Shown here piece by piece: positions 50,201 to 58,212 of a DNA stretch of 64,000 nucleotides. Made by a program: the position numbers and the translations under genes. The number at the start of each line of letters is the position of its first letter. Positions within the stretch are counted from its first letter, which is position 1. A model generated the notes under the pieces. That model was not told the DNA's origin and ran no database searches. It worked only from the letters and a program-made list of their open reading frames with translations. Origin of the DNA: a virus; the IMG/VR virus record IMGVR_UViG_3300009509_000015, positions 1-64,000 of that record. One strand, written 5' to 3'.

Positions 50201-51538
50201 TAACGCAGCAACAATTATAAGTTTAGTTCTATCATCTAGTTGCTTGAAATAGTCAGACAGTTTTCTTATTCCTGGGATCAATAGTTGAATAGCATTGTTA
50301 ACTGCGGGTAATAAACTATTAGCAAATGATAAACCTACATCATTTACATTGTTCTTTAAAATCTGCATTTGAGAACTTGCAGATTCAAGCTGCCTATTGT
50401 ACTCTTCAATTAATGATCCAGCTTCTTCCCACTCCATTCTGGCTTCTTTAATAGCGTCTTTAAGAGTGCTTTCACCACTTGCTAAAGCACCTAGAGCACG
50501 ACCACCACGTATACCAACCAATTCAAATGATTCAGCAAGAGCCTTTGCTCTGTTATCTTCTGCCTCCATCATTGTTATTAAATCACCAAGAACCGATACA
50601 GCATCCTCATTAATAGCATTTAACACATCCTGTTCTGTGGCATACTGTTCTGTATTTGATGCAAGTACAGCAAATTTGTCTGCGTTCTGTGTCATCTTAA
50701 TGTACATAGTACCAAGACGAGTACCAGCAGAGTCAGCAGATACACCAAGAGAGATTAGTGCAGCAGATAAAGCAGCAGCATCAGCAGCGTGTATACCTAA
50801 CTGGTTAGCAACTGGAGCAAATCTAAATAAAGCATCAGCAATTTCACCAGCAGTAGCAGCCGTTCGGTTTTCTAGAATGTTCATTACGTTAGCTAATCTA
50901 GCTACTTGATCTACACTTTCGTTAATGTTCCAACCAAATGCAGCAGAAATCTTACCCATTGTATTAACGACTTCATCACCAGAAATGTTGGTAGATGTTG
51001 CCATTATTTCCATCCAACGAATAAATTCAATAATTCCCTTTGGGTCTCTAACGCCTAACTGTCCTGCTTGTTCAGCCATAGCAAGTAAGTCTGCTGTAGC
51101 GGTAGGCGCACTAAGAGAAATGTCTCTAATTGCTTGCCCAAGGTCGTCAAGTTGTTTACCTGATATTTCGGTAGTCTTTCCTACCCTGATCAAGCCATCC
51201 TGAAAGCCCATAACATTTGTGCTGGCTTGTCTTAAAAATCCTAGTAATGGAATAGTTACAAAGAATGTCATTGCCCTACCAGCACTCATCATACCTTGAG
51301 TCATTAAACGGAAACCGTCAACAAGACCTCGTACACCCATCCCAAGGGTTTTAATAACATTCATAAAACCAGACCAACTACTAGCTGAGCTAGTAGCAGC
51401 AGTTTTATTTGCTTTTCCCATACCCTTTACGGTTGTATTAAGTTTGTTGACGGTATCATTAAGACTATTTACTGCGCTAAGCGCTTTAGAGGCATCTCCA
51501 CCAAATATTAATACCGCATTTAATTGTTTATTTGCCAC
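47243..51538 (-). CDS. tape measure protein
   Basis: A 1431-residue protein. The N-terminal 350 residues match the TP901-type tail tape measure domain (PTATADLLAMAEQAGQLGV, NISGDEVVNTMGKISAAFG, GEIADALFRFAPVANQLGI). Several hydrophobic stretches, a charged coiled coil (about 620-770) and a Trp-rich helical region follow. It sets tail length. By the usual ratio, the tail would be about 210 nm, an inference. Confidence 0.93.
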   Translation of the reverse strand: MANKQLNAVLIFGGDASKALSAVNSLNDTVNKLNTTVKGMGKANKTAATSSASSWSGFMNVIKTLGMGVRGLVDGFRLMTQGMMSAGRAMTFFVTIPLLGFLRQASTNVMGFQDGLIRVGKTTEISGKQLDDLGQAIRDISLSAPTATADLLAMAEQAGQLGVRDPKGIIEFIRWMEIMATSTNISGDEVVNTMGKISAAFGWNINESVDQVARLANVMNILENRTAATAGEIADALFRFAPVANQLGIHAADAAALSAALISLGVSADSAGTRLGTMYIKMTQNADKFAVLASNTEQYATEQDVLNAINEDAVSVLGDLITMMEAEDNRAKALAESFELVGIRGGRALGALASGESTLKDAIKEARMEWEEAGSLIEEYNRQLESASSQMQILKNNVNDVGLSFANSLLPAVNNAIQLLIPGIRKLSDYFKQLDDRTKLIIVAALAFAVALGPVLFMVSQVTFGFSMFLLGIMKAAQGIFWTIKGLSLLGSALAAANGWVILLVAAVVGGFILLLKVISSAGVDIADYFRQLGNKAKAWGENLAANIANGFVAGAIRYIVAAIQWVANLIASFFEGHSPPKVGPLSHIDEWGKTLIDTFFSGMMKADFDILKRVSNVIQNIFKNLSLSKLMGEKAQFKNLLQARQDLAKLLSIFRDTGKIAEDVLNDVVKNLGEAADEVKTLIKLELEYMKINEELAKLEERRAQTQENFADTIDDIASGGGSPAERVKAIRQAAKERDKELKKIADEEKELEKQKNQIEEQLELQRAMIEAMQEQDDIQARLIDSIKALAGAIGDIGGGFPEIEAGGMFGDLPDVQEMLDELGTPIIEFEAKIKSKEGIWDAFLAGIRGEKIGGDLQELFGVADEDVALLAKAYDWGLQINSAFTTVKGTWETIKGIWDSAVNTLTGFSTEGIEVPAGVAEAWAFLGSVWEGVKSTWEEFQPLIQSMGEIFGKNFEAIKEAITGTLQPAFDSLSEAWARISGEGGALQPILETLGQYFGFIATGIGEIVKVWAKVSLTAGFALLIGIINVVVGLVTSFIETIMWLAEQWTVMVEVLGNSSTSLKEKIVAIFTFMFQAIIGWVIHFVETIIQYFINLFQALVGGSIIPDMLNAMLSWFTTMLTQILTWVMGWIQMLIGAWAAIWGALQAAAGAVWSAILGVISTALSGISNAILSALNRIKTIFTVVWNAAKVIVVGVWNLIKSTIMGIATAIASFLVAKFNAIKSNITGTWNQVKAYFNMIWSAIKVIFTSVLNAIVSTVQSSMQNVVAKVKGIGGQLKAAGASVMESLLDGIKSMANRIMDYVSDLAKKIIKKLKDALDFHSPSKIFIEMGENVSLSLAMGIKAGMDDISFVGGTNRLALLDALARQNYPAVTYGGVPFAAPESAVKTINININDPVVRDDDDINTIVEEVKKAIEEDTSLGYRYLGA

Positions 51539-51549
51539 AGTTAACTCCG

Positions 51550-52316
51550 TTATCCTTTACCAGCTATTTTAGCACCCTTAAACAAAGGATTTAGTGCACT
51601 GTCTCCAGAGTCTATTTGAACAACAACCTCTCCAGGCTTTAACCCACGAGCTTTTGCTGCTTCTATTCTAGACTGCATAGTACTCTTCCAAGGAGTTAGA
51701 CTGTCCAACGCTTTATGAACACTCTCTGAATAACGCTTTAAGGAGTCAGCTTCTTTCTTTGACATAGGACTCCTATGTAACGGGGCTAACATAGCTAGTG
51801 TTTTATACTCCCGTTGTTCACCTTCCATAACAAACTTGTAGGTTTCCAACAACCACTCAGCACCCCATAATTCAACTTGGTCTAGTATTTGTTCGTCAGT
51901 CCATCCGTATGCTCTACGAATTTCGTGCAGAATAGCACCGTGCTTTTCTCTTAGTTTTGAGTGGAGAAAAAACGGTTTACTAAGTTCCTTAGTCCAGGCT
52001 GTTCTTCCCAAATAATTAAAATGGAATCAACCAGTATACCAATGTCGAACTCTTGTTCTGCAACTCTTTTTGAACAGCCTATTACTAAAACAAAAAGTTG
52101 TATTAAGGCATCAGTAGAAAGATTATTTAAGACTGCCTTAAACAACTCAGTATTAGTTGTATCGTCATCCCCACCAGATAGTTCTTCAAAGATAGGAAGA
52201 CCGTAAGTTGCTAACCACTTTGATAAGTTAGTTACTTGCTCAGCTTGTGCTAAACCTTTCTTAATAAGCTCATACTCTTTATCACCAACAACTACAATAT
52301 GCTTTTGTTCAGACAT
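51550..52316 (-). CDS. tail assembly chaperone, -1 frameshift fusion (GT type)
   Basis: The second frame (51550 to about 52011) is read by -1 slippage on TTTTTTC (plus-strand 51966-51972) from the gene starting at 52316. The fusion is 255 residues. This G/GT arrangement directly upstream of the tape measure gene is conserved in long-tailed phages, where the ratio of short to long product matters for tail assembly. Confidence 0.83.
51951..52316 (-). CDS. tail assembly chaperone, short form (G type)
   Basis: A 121-residue protein with AGGAG upstream of ATG 52316. It ends just after the slippery heptamer. It carries a hydrophobic helix (ALIQLFVLVIGCS) typical of this family. Product of normal decoding. 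Confidence 0.8.
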   Translation of the reverse strand: MSEQKHIVVVGDKEYELIKKGLAQAEQVTNLSKWLATYGLPIFEELSGGDDDTTNTELFKAVLNNLSTDALIQLFVLVIGCSKRVAEQEFDIGILVDSILIIWEEQPGLRNLVNRFFSTQN

Positions 52317-52344
52317 TTTTCTCACTCCTAAAGTATATAAATAT

Positions 52345-52373
52345 GCCAAGACAGCCTAGTGGACAGTCTTGGC
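52345..52373 (-). terminator. hairpin between tail tube and chaperone genes
   Basis: GCCAAGAC 52345-52352 pairs with GTCTTGGC 52366-52373. On the minus strand an AT-rich tract follows. Probably partial termination that favours the abundant tail tube mRNA. Confidence 0.55.
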
Positions 52374-52408
52374 TTTTAGTATTATTTATCTGTATTAATC
52401 AAGCACTA

Positions 52409-52828
52409 TTATGGAGCAGTTCTTGATAGAGCACCGTTGCCTTCGAAGTCAACAGATAGTGTTGCGAAGTCGTCGGTAGTAGTGCCATGATCAACAGATG
52501 TTAAAACTGCTTGACCTTCCCAATAACGAGTCAAATCATTTCGTGTGTCATAGAAGCGAAGCAAAAGAATTTCACCTGCAACAACTGAATCAAAGATATA
52601 GTCATTGGCTGTGTCAAGGTAGCCTGATAATGATCCAGACCAACTCATCCATGTTCTTGCCTTCTCTACCCAAGCATCTGAAATGCTGGCTACGAAAGGC
52701 TTATGCTCTGCAACATCAACACTAACATTGATCGAAAACTCGTTACGTTCCGTGAACGCTGTCCATGAAGGTGTTAGCAAATCCGTAGAATAATCTACTC
52801 GTGCGTCAATTCCAACTATTGCACTCAT
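52409..52828 (-). CDS. major tail (tube) protein
   Basis: A 139-residue beta-rich protein. Size, position upstream of the tail chaperones, and the pattern of strands with Asp/Thr-rich ends (TTTDDFATLSVDFEGNG at the C-terminus) fit a tail tube protein. AGGAGG precedes the ATG. Confidence 0.75.
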   Translation of the reverse strand: MSAIVGIDARVDYSTDLLTPSWTAFTERNEFSINVSVDVAEHKPFVASISDAWVEKARTWMSWSGSLSGYLDTANDYIFDSVVAGEILLLRFYDTRNDLTRYWEGQAVLTSVDHGTTTDDFATLSVDFEGNGALSRTAP

Positions 52829-52940
52829 TTTAAGTTCCTCCTAAATATGTATATGCACCTCCTGTATCTCACACTCGTAGGAGAAGTCTCATCTTTTCTA
52901 AATCTCTCTTAATTCTACAATTGACTTGTACAATGTTTTG

Positions 52941-53402
52941 CTAAATTTTCTCCCAAAACTCCATAGTAGCAGTGAAAGACATGAAAGGAAAATCATTTAT
53001 TAGCACCTCTTCTGGAGGCCCATCAATGTTTTGTATTTCTGCAAACACTACCGTATCACCAAGTCTTGGATCATCATCCAGCAAACCTTTAACAACATCG
53101 GCAAACTCTCTAATATCTGTTTCTATTTGAACAGAGTCTCCCAGGTACTTTACAAAAAATATAAAACCTAAACGCCATTTCCAAATTCTTCCTTTACCGC
53201 CAGCACTTCCGAACGGCTCTTCTGGAGGCCTAGCACCACCACCAAATACATAGAGAACCCCATTCTTCTCACCATCTGGAGGCCCTATTACCCTTATTAA
53301 ACTATCTATGTCATTAGTGCAAGCTTCCTCTTTAAATTCAAGAGCAGTGTTTGCAACAAACTTCTCAGTTATTTTAGCCTCAACGTCTTCATATAAACTC
53401 AT
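52941..53402 (-). CDS. tail terminator-like protein
   Basis: A 153-residue protein between the connector-type genes and the tail tube, where the tail terminator lies. Alternating strands (KWRLGFIFFVKYLG, then PFMSFTATMEFW) fit that fold. Assigned mainly by gene order. Confidence 0.6.
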   Translation of the reverse strand: MSLYEDVEAKITEKFVANTALEFKEEACTNDIDSLIRVIGPPDGEKNGVLYVFGGGARPPEEPFGSAGGKGRIWKWRLGFIFFVKYLGDSVQIETDIREFADVVKGLLDDDPRLGDTVVFAEIQNIDGPPEEVLINDFPFMSFTATMEFWEKI

Positions 53403-53411
53403 TAATAACTC

Positions 53412-54140
53412 CTAGAATGTTCTGTTTGCTTTACCCATAACTGTACTTGCAACAACTTTACTACCCTTACCATGTTTACCAGTACGTAAGTAAGCAACAA
53501 ATGAGGGCCATCTTGTTAACCCTAGATCATATGTTACTTCTTTGGCAGCTTCCTTTAACATACCACGCTGCTGTACCATATACGCAACATAATCAAATCT
53601 TTTCTGCCCCTTTGGATACAGTCTCTTGTGATCCACAGATGTACCTTTTCTAGCTATTCCTCCAGAAATTCTCCAAGCAAGTTCTTCAACAGGATTAGCT
53701 GCACGGTTCATACTAGTTCCTGTTTGCACTATAGTTTGTATAGCGTTACCAAATCTCGATAAGCCTTTTTGATAAATCCATGCTTTAATAGTTTGTACTG
53801 GTGGTCTTTTCTGTTTCTTTCCACCAAGCCTCATAATAGCATTGGCATTAGTTACATCGCCTTCATATATAGCATATGAAGCATCTGACAGTGAACCAAC
53901 ACCTTTAACTTTTGCAACAAATAAGTTTCTTGATGATTTTCCAGAAGCAGCTACTTGCGACCAGCCCGACCAGCTAAGTTCCTCAGTCAACTTCCTATGT
54001 GAATAAGCAGCCATAAGAGCAACAGCAGGAGATACCAGCGTGTTGTTCATTGCCTCCGAGAAATCCCACTGACCTACCATAGTCTTCATTCCAGAAACAT
54101 CCAACTTTACATCTAACTCTACATTTGAAAAACTTGGCAT
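53412..54140 (-). CDS. head-tail joining/minor capsid-like protein
   Basis: A 242-residue basic protein. It lies between a gp6-like connector and the tail terminator, where HK97 gp10-like neck proteins occur. The sequence does not show a clear signature. Overlaps the upstream gene by one base. Confidence 0.5.
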   Translation of the reverse strand: MPSFSNVELDVKLDVSGMKTMVGQWDFSEAMNNTLVSPAVALMAAYSHRKLTEELSWSGWSQVAASGKSSRNLFVAKVKGVGSLSDASYAIYEGDVTNANAIMRLGGKKQKRPPVQTIKAWIYQKGLSRFGNAIQTIVQTGTSMNRAANPVEELAWRISGGIARKGTSVDHKRLYPKGQKRFDYVAYMVQQRGMLKEAAKEVTYDLGLTRWPSFVAYLRTGKHGKGSKVVASTVMGKANRTF

Positions 54141-54715
54141 TATAATCTAACCCTTACTTTTTCTCTGCGTAGGAAACCCTTCATAATAGCTCTAAGGTGC
54201 GTAACAAGACCAACGTTTATATTAGGGCTTACCTGCCCCTCTTCTGGAACTGCACTAGCAAACTTTACAGATGAGTCTGATCCCAACCTACCACGATAGT
54301 TAATTATGGCTATGATCATAGCGATAGCAGCAAACCTAACATTAGGATCATCGCTAGTTCCTGGCGTACCAGAAACATAAGTAATCTTTACGTTAGCTCT
54401 ACCCTCTTTAATTGTACGTGATATAAGCTGGATTGAATGAGTGTAAACAATGTAGTCTGCTGAAGTTAGTAGAGCACCATCAACAGTAACACTAGTTACT
54501 GAACTGATAGGGGGTTTCTTAACTGTAATAATATCTGTTCCTTCCACGCCATTGTGATACTCATCTGTTACAGTTGTTGCAATTCCTAGATAAGGAGTGC
54601 CTTTATATGTTCTGATAAGCCCCTCAACAAGTTCACTCCATGTATCATCAAGATTAGCTTCATCTATCGGATACAGTGACGTTACATCTTCTTTTGTACA
54701 TAGTGTCCAAGCCAT
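54140..54715 (-). CDS. head-tail connector (gp6-like)
   Basis: A 191-residue protein: an N-terminal helical part (CTKEDVTSLYPIDEANLDD) followed by strands (TDIITVKKPPISSVTSVTV), a pattern typical of gp6-like head-tail connector adaptors. It lies just downstream of the major capsid gene. Confidence 0.7.
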   Translation of the reverse strand: MAWTLCTKEDVTSLYPIDEANLDDTWSELVEGLIRTYKGTPYLGIATTVTDEYHNGVEGTDIITVKKPPISSVTSVTVDGALLTSADYIVYTHSIQLISRTIKEGRANVKITYVSGTPGTSDDPNVRFAAIAMIIAIINYRGRLGSDSSVKFASAVPEEGQVSPNINVGLVTHLRAIMKGFLRREKVRVRL

Positions 54716-54780
54716 AGTACACTCCGTTTTGTCTAAGTTTATACTACTAACTACAATCGCATACTATGTTAAAAGATAAA

Positions 54781-54812
54781 GAAGCCCCATCCCAAAGAGA
54801 CAGGGCTTCCAT
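54781..54812 (-). terminator. terminator after the major capsid gene
   Basis: GAAGCCC 54781-54787 pairs with GGGCTTC 54803-54809. On the minus strand TTTATCTTTT follows. Confidence 0.8.
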
Positions 54813-54841
54813 TCTATTCTTATGCGGGTTCAAATTTACGC

Positions 54842-56179
54842 TTATGCTAACTTAGCGTGGCGAACAAGAGCAAACAAGTTAGGATGTACGAAACGTGATG
54901 CAAGGTAACCTTTCATCATATAGTCGTAAGTATCCTTCACACGAGCAAGTTCGACAAAGCGGAACAATTGATCCTGTGGTCGCCCCATATCGTCAACCAA
55001 GCCAAGGATAGCTGCACCCCTGGTGCTGTTGCGGTTTACTAAGAAAATGTTCTGCTCACCAGTGCTCAAAGGCTTAATGGCAACAGGAGTTCTTGCGCCA
55101 GTATCCTTATAAGTTGCTACAGTACCATTTACAGTACCTTCAGCATTGTAGGTTAAAGCAGGAATAATGTCTAGTAACTGCAAGTTAGCATTACCAGTTG
55201 CTAGTCCTCTCCAGATCATGTAGAGAACGGCATTAGCGTCAGCAGTCCAAGAAAGATCAATAGCATCAGAACCACCAGTTACGGCTACGTTAGCTTCTGT
55301 TCCAGCGATTTCCTCGCCATATACAGACACAGAAGAAATGTTGTAGTAGTACGTATCGGCAGCTAGAGCACCATTACCACTATCTTCAACAGCAGCCAAG
55401 TCAGCAGGACTTGTGCCTACACCAGAAGGTGCAACATAGTCAGACTCCAACATAGGAATGTCGTCATATGCGTTCATGCGAATCTTACCATCAGCAAGAT
55501 CAATGCTAGTGATAGGAATTTGGACAGCAGACTGCAAGCCATCAACAACTTGGCGCATACGTGTGCTCATAACCCACATCTTTGGGTCGTTGCGAACGCC
55601 ACGAAATGCAGCAGCTTTAGCAATAGCTTCGTCTAGATCACCAAGAGCAATCTTGTTTCCACCAGCGTCAATAACATTACCAACAGCGTTGTTCAACAGA
55701 GTTGGGAACAAACCACTGTATTGGTATGCGTCGCCTGTGAATCCCTGATCTGTAGCAGCGCCCCATAGGAAGCCGTACTCAAGGATATTAGCCATACCCT
55801 CAACAGAGCCTTCTAGTTCGGTAGCAAACGCATCAATGAAAGCAGCGTCAACAGCCTGTGCAAATCCAGTTACAGAACCCCAAATCCTTTGGATTTTGGT
55901 CTGTACGGTCTTGCGTGCGTACACGCTGTTCTTAGCGTTAGCAGGAGTTGTTTCACCTTCGAACCAAGCCTGTGGGTGGCTAGAACGTACATTATACTCG
56001 TGGGTCTTTCCACCAGCAGGCTTAATATCAATAAGCTCTGCAAGCGGTTGCAGCTTCAAAAGTTCCTCGTGTAGCATAGGGTCTAGATCATAAGGATTAA
56101 GAGCAGCCCCATCGCCAGCAGAGGTTAAGGCCTTCTGAAGTTGTGTTTCAACGTTTTTCTTAACGTTAATTTCGGCCAT
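54842..56179 (-). CDS. major capsid protein (HK97 fold) with an inserted beta domain
   Basis: A 445-residue protein. HK97-type features are the N-terminal helical arm, LDPMLHEELLKLQPLAEL, then AWFEGETTPANAKN and a C-terminal FVHPNLFALV. Between about 265 and 355 lies an inserted fibronectin/Ig-like segment (DTYYYNISSVSVYGE, DLSWTADANAVLYMIW) that probably projects from the capsid surface. An own terminator follows. Confidence 0.85.
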   Translation of the reverse strand: MAEINVKKNVETQLQKALTSAGDGAALNPYDLDPMLHEELLKLQPLAELIDIKPAGGKTHEYNVRSSHPQAWFEGETTPANAKNSVYARKTVQTKIQRIWGSVTGFAQAVDAAFIDAFATELEGSVEGMANILEYGFLWGAATDQGFTGDAYQYSGLFPTLLNNAVGNVIDAGGNKIALGDLDEAIAKAAAFRGVRNDPKMWVMSTRMRQVVDGLQSAVQIPITSIDLADGKIRMNAYDDIPMLESDYVAPSGVGTSPADLAAVEDSGNGALAADTYYYNISSVSVYGEEIAGTEANVAVTGGSDAIDLSWTADANAVLYMIWRGLATGNANLQLLDIIPALTYNAEGTVNGTVATYKDTGARTPVAIKPLSTGEQNIFLVNRNSTRGAAILGLVDDMGRPQDQLFRFVELARVKDTYDYMMKGYLASRFVHPNLFALVRHAKLA

Positions 56180-56216
56180 AATAACACCTCGTTATTTAAA
56201 TTTTTAGTTTAGTTTA

Positions 56217-57596
56217 TTAGCGAGTCTTCATGAAACGCTCAGCAGCCTCACGTAATGACTTAGGCTCCTCAACAACTTCCACTTCTTCCTCACTATCTAC
56301 TACTTCCTCTTCTACCTCTAAGGGTTTAACGGCAGACTTTCGGTTTGCAGGCTTTTTAAGTTCTGCAAGCTCAGTAGTAAGAGCCTCAACTTTTTCAGAC
56401 AGCGCTTCGATAGTACCTTTCAATTCGTCAACTTCAGAAACATCAGTCTCGTCAACTTCGTCAACCGTCTGTTCCTCGGCCTGGGGAACCTCTGCGGTAA
56501 CCTCTAGTGACTTCTTAATGTCCTCTAAAGCTGTAACAATTGCGTTGGCAAAATCTGCAAAAGCGCCAGCTTCAACAAATTCAGGAGCAGGTTCGTCTTC
56601 GTCTTCAACGATAGCTTCGGCTTCGATTTCCTCTTCAGCCTCTTCGTCAATAGACATTTCCACATCGGCTTCAACCTCTGCGGTTTCATCGACTTCTGCT
56701 TCAGCTTCTACCTCAGCCTCAAGGTCTTTATCTTCTTCTTCGATAACCTCTTCAGCTTCAGCAACAGGCTCCTCAACTTCTAAGTCTTTCTCCTCTTGTG
56801 TAACCTCTTCGGTTACCTCTTCTTCTAAGATATTTTCTTGAGTGTCAGGCATAGCATCCTCCTTGATAATAGACTTACTTTTCTCCGAGCAAGGCTCTTC
56901 GCACATACTGTGCGCTATGGCGATTGCTTGATCCTGTGACATTTCTGGATCATCATTCATGATCTCAGGAATCTTTCTGGATACACAATCATCAACGGAT
57001 TCGCCTTCTTGCCTGCACTCTGGAGACTTTTCTATGTCTTGTGTTTGAGTTTTTGGCAGACCAAATTTCTTAATAGCAGATACCATACCCATCTCACGTG
57101 CTGCCATACGAAAATCATCAGTCATGAGATTATAATCAAGTTTAGCATCATAGTTAGCTGGATGGTCTACTAATGAAATTTCTGCCAATGAATAATCATT
57201 AATGATCCAGCCACCGTTCTCAGTCATTTCAATGTCGTCTAGTGCAATAGCAATGCCGACACTCAATGCACTAAGTAAACCATTTTCTACTTCAAACGCT
57301 GCTTGTGGATCAATAACTTTAATTTCTACTTCGTTCCAATCTAATCCGTCACCTTTACCAATAGCTGAAACCTTTCCTACTGGTCGAGGCTGGTGCATAT
57401 ACCTGATGTTGCCCCACTGTTTATACTTTGGTATAGCCCTTTCAGTAGCTTCCCTTGTAATAACGTCACCAACTTCGTCTATGTTGTCGGAGGTAAATTT
57501 CCCTCTAACAATTAAAGGTTCGCCAGGATCACTACTCTTGTAGTGTTTTGTTAGCGGAACGCCAATAACCTTGTTTCTTACTGTTCTATCTGACAT
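56217..57596 (-). CDS. prohead protease fused to an acidic scaffold-like domain
   Basis: A 459-residue protein. The first 155 residues match HK97-type prohead proteases (IRYMHQPRPVG with the catalytic His, LSALSVGIAI with the Ser, SLAEISLVDHPAN). Residues about 240-450 are extremely rich in Glu and Val and end in a coiled coil and KSLREAAERF, like a scaffold. Protease-scaffold fusions are known in phages. It lies between portal and major capsid. Confidence 0.82.
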   Translation of the reverse strand: MSDRTVRNKVIGVPLTKHYKSSDPGEPLIVRGKFTSDNIDEVGDVITREATERAIPKYKQWGNIRYMHQPRPVGKVSAIGKGDGLDWNEVEIKVIDPQAAFEVENGLLSALSVGIAIALDDIEMTENGGWIINDYSLAEISLVDHPANYDAKLDYNLMTDDFRMAAREMGMVSAIKKFGLPKTQTQDIEKSPECRQEGESVDDCVSRKIPEIMNDDPEMSQDQAIAIAHSMCEEPCSEKSKSIIKEDAMPDTQENILEEEVTEEVTQEEKDLEVEEPVAEAEEVIEEEDKDLEAEVEAEAEVDETAEVEADVEMSIDEEAEEEIEAEAIVEDEDEPAPEFVEAGAFADFANAIVTALEDIKKSLEVTAEVPQAEEQTVDEVDETDVSEVDELKGTIEALSEKVEALTTELAELKKPANRKSAVKPLEVEEEVVDSEEEVEVVEEPKSLREAAERFMKTR

Positions 57597-57873
57597 GTGT
57601 TTTATTTTCCTCTGCTACTGCAAGTAACTTTTTAGCAAAGTGAGGGCCATAAACCTTGGACAGTTTTCCATAACCGACTTCTATAATGTCTTTGCACATA
57701 AGCGTTTCTGTTCCACCCCTATGTGAGGTTCGTTCAGGCCAATCATCTTGCCATCTATCGTGTAACTTTGCTGTATCTTCTTCAGATAAAAATCTATCAA
57801 TAATGGTTCCAGTTCTCGTACCTAAACCACTTACTACATTTAGTCTCTGCCCACTTTTACTGGTTGTATACAT
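57586..57873 (-). CDS. hypothetical protein
   Basis: A 95-residue basic, soluble protein; AGGTG precedes ATG 57873. It overlaps the protease gene by 11 bases. No motif recognised. Confidence 0.55.
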   Translation of the reverse strand: MYTTSKSGQRLNVVSGLGTRTGTIIDRFLSEEDTAKLHDRWQDDWPERTSHRGGTETLMCKDIIEVGYGKLSKVYGPHFAKKLLAVAEENKTHVR

Positions 57874-57930
57874 ATAACACCTCAATAAACTACAATTACA
57901 TTAATGTGCAAGTTGTCAAATTTACTTGCT

Positions 57931-58212
57931 CTAATGCGATTTTTCACCGATTTCCTTCATCATCCTTGCTGCCATTATACTTACAGTGGCATCAACAAGC
58001 TGATAAATTGATCGGACAATAGGATCAGAAGTGTACCAAACCTTTTGTGTTCCACATGACCCACACTTAACTACAAGATTAGGGCCTCTTGTTTGAACTG
58101 ATTCAACTGTGCTATCTTTACTTACTACTAGTTCCGATCCGAGCACTGTACCAAGTACTGCACCACAAGAATGATTAATGCAATACCAATCTATTACTTT
58201 TTTCTCTGGCAT
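57931..58212 (-). CDS. small zinc-ribbon protein
   Basis: A 93-residue protein with Cys-x4-Cys (YCINHSCGA, about 10-17) and Cys-x2-Cys (KCGSCGT, about 49-54), a zinc ribbon reminiscent of small Com-like phage proteins. Overlaps the portal gene by 38 bases. Confidence 0.6.
   Translation of the reverse strand: MPEKKVIDWYCINHSCGAVLGTVLGSELVVSKDSTVESVQTRGPNLVVKCGSCGTQKVWYTSDPIVRSIYQLVDATVSIMAARMMKEIGEKSH

Noticed and set aside
54741-54772. Minus-strand promoter TTAACA/TAGTAT before the connector gene
   Set aside because: The spacing is 20 bp, not 17; kept only as a copy of the ATTGTAGT motif.
56230-56841. A 203-residue Ser-rich plus-strand frame
   Set aside because: It is antisense to the Glu-rich scaffold region, whose codons read as Ser on the other strand.
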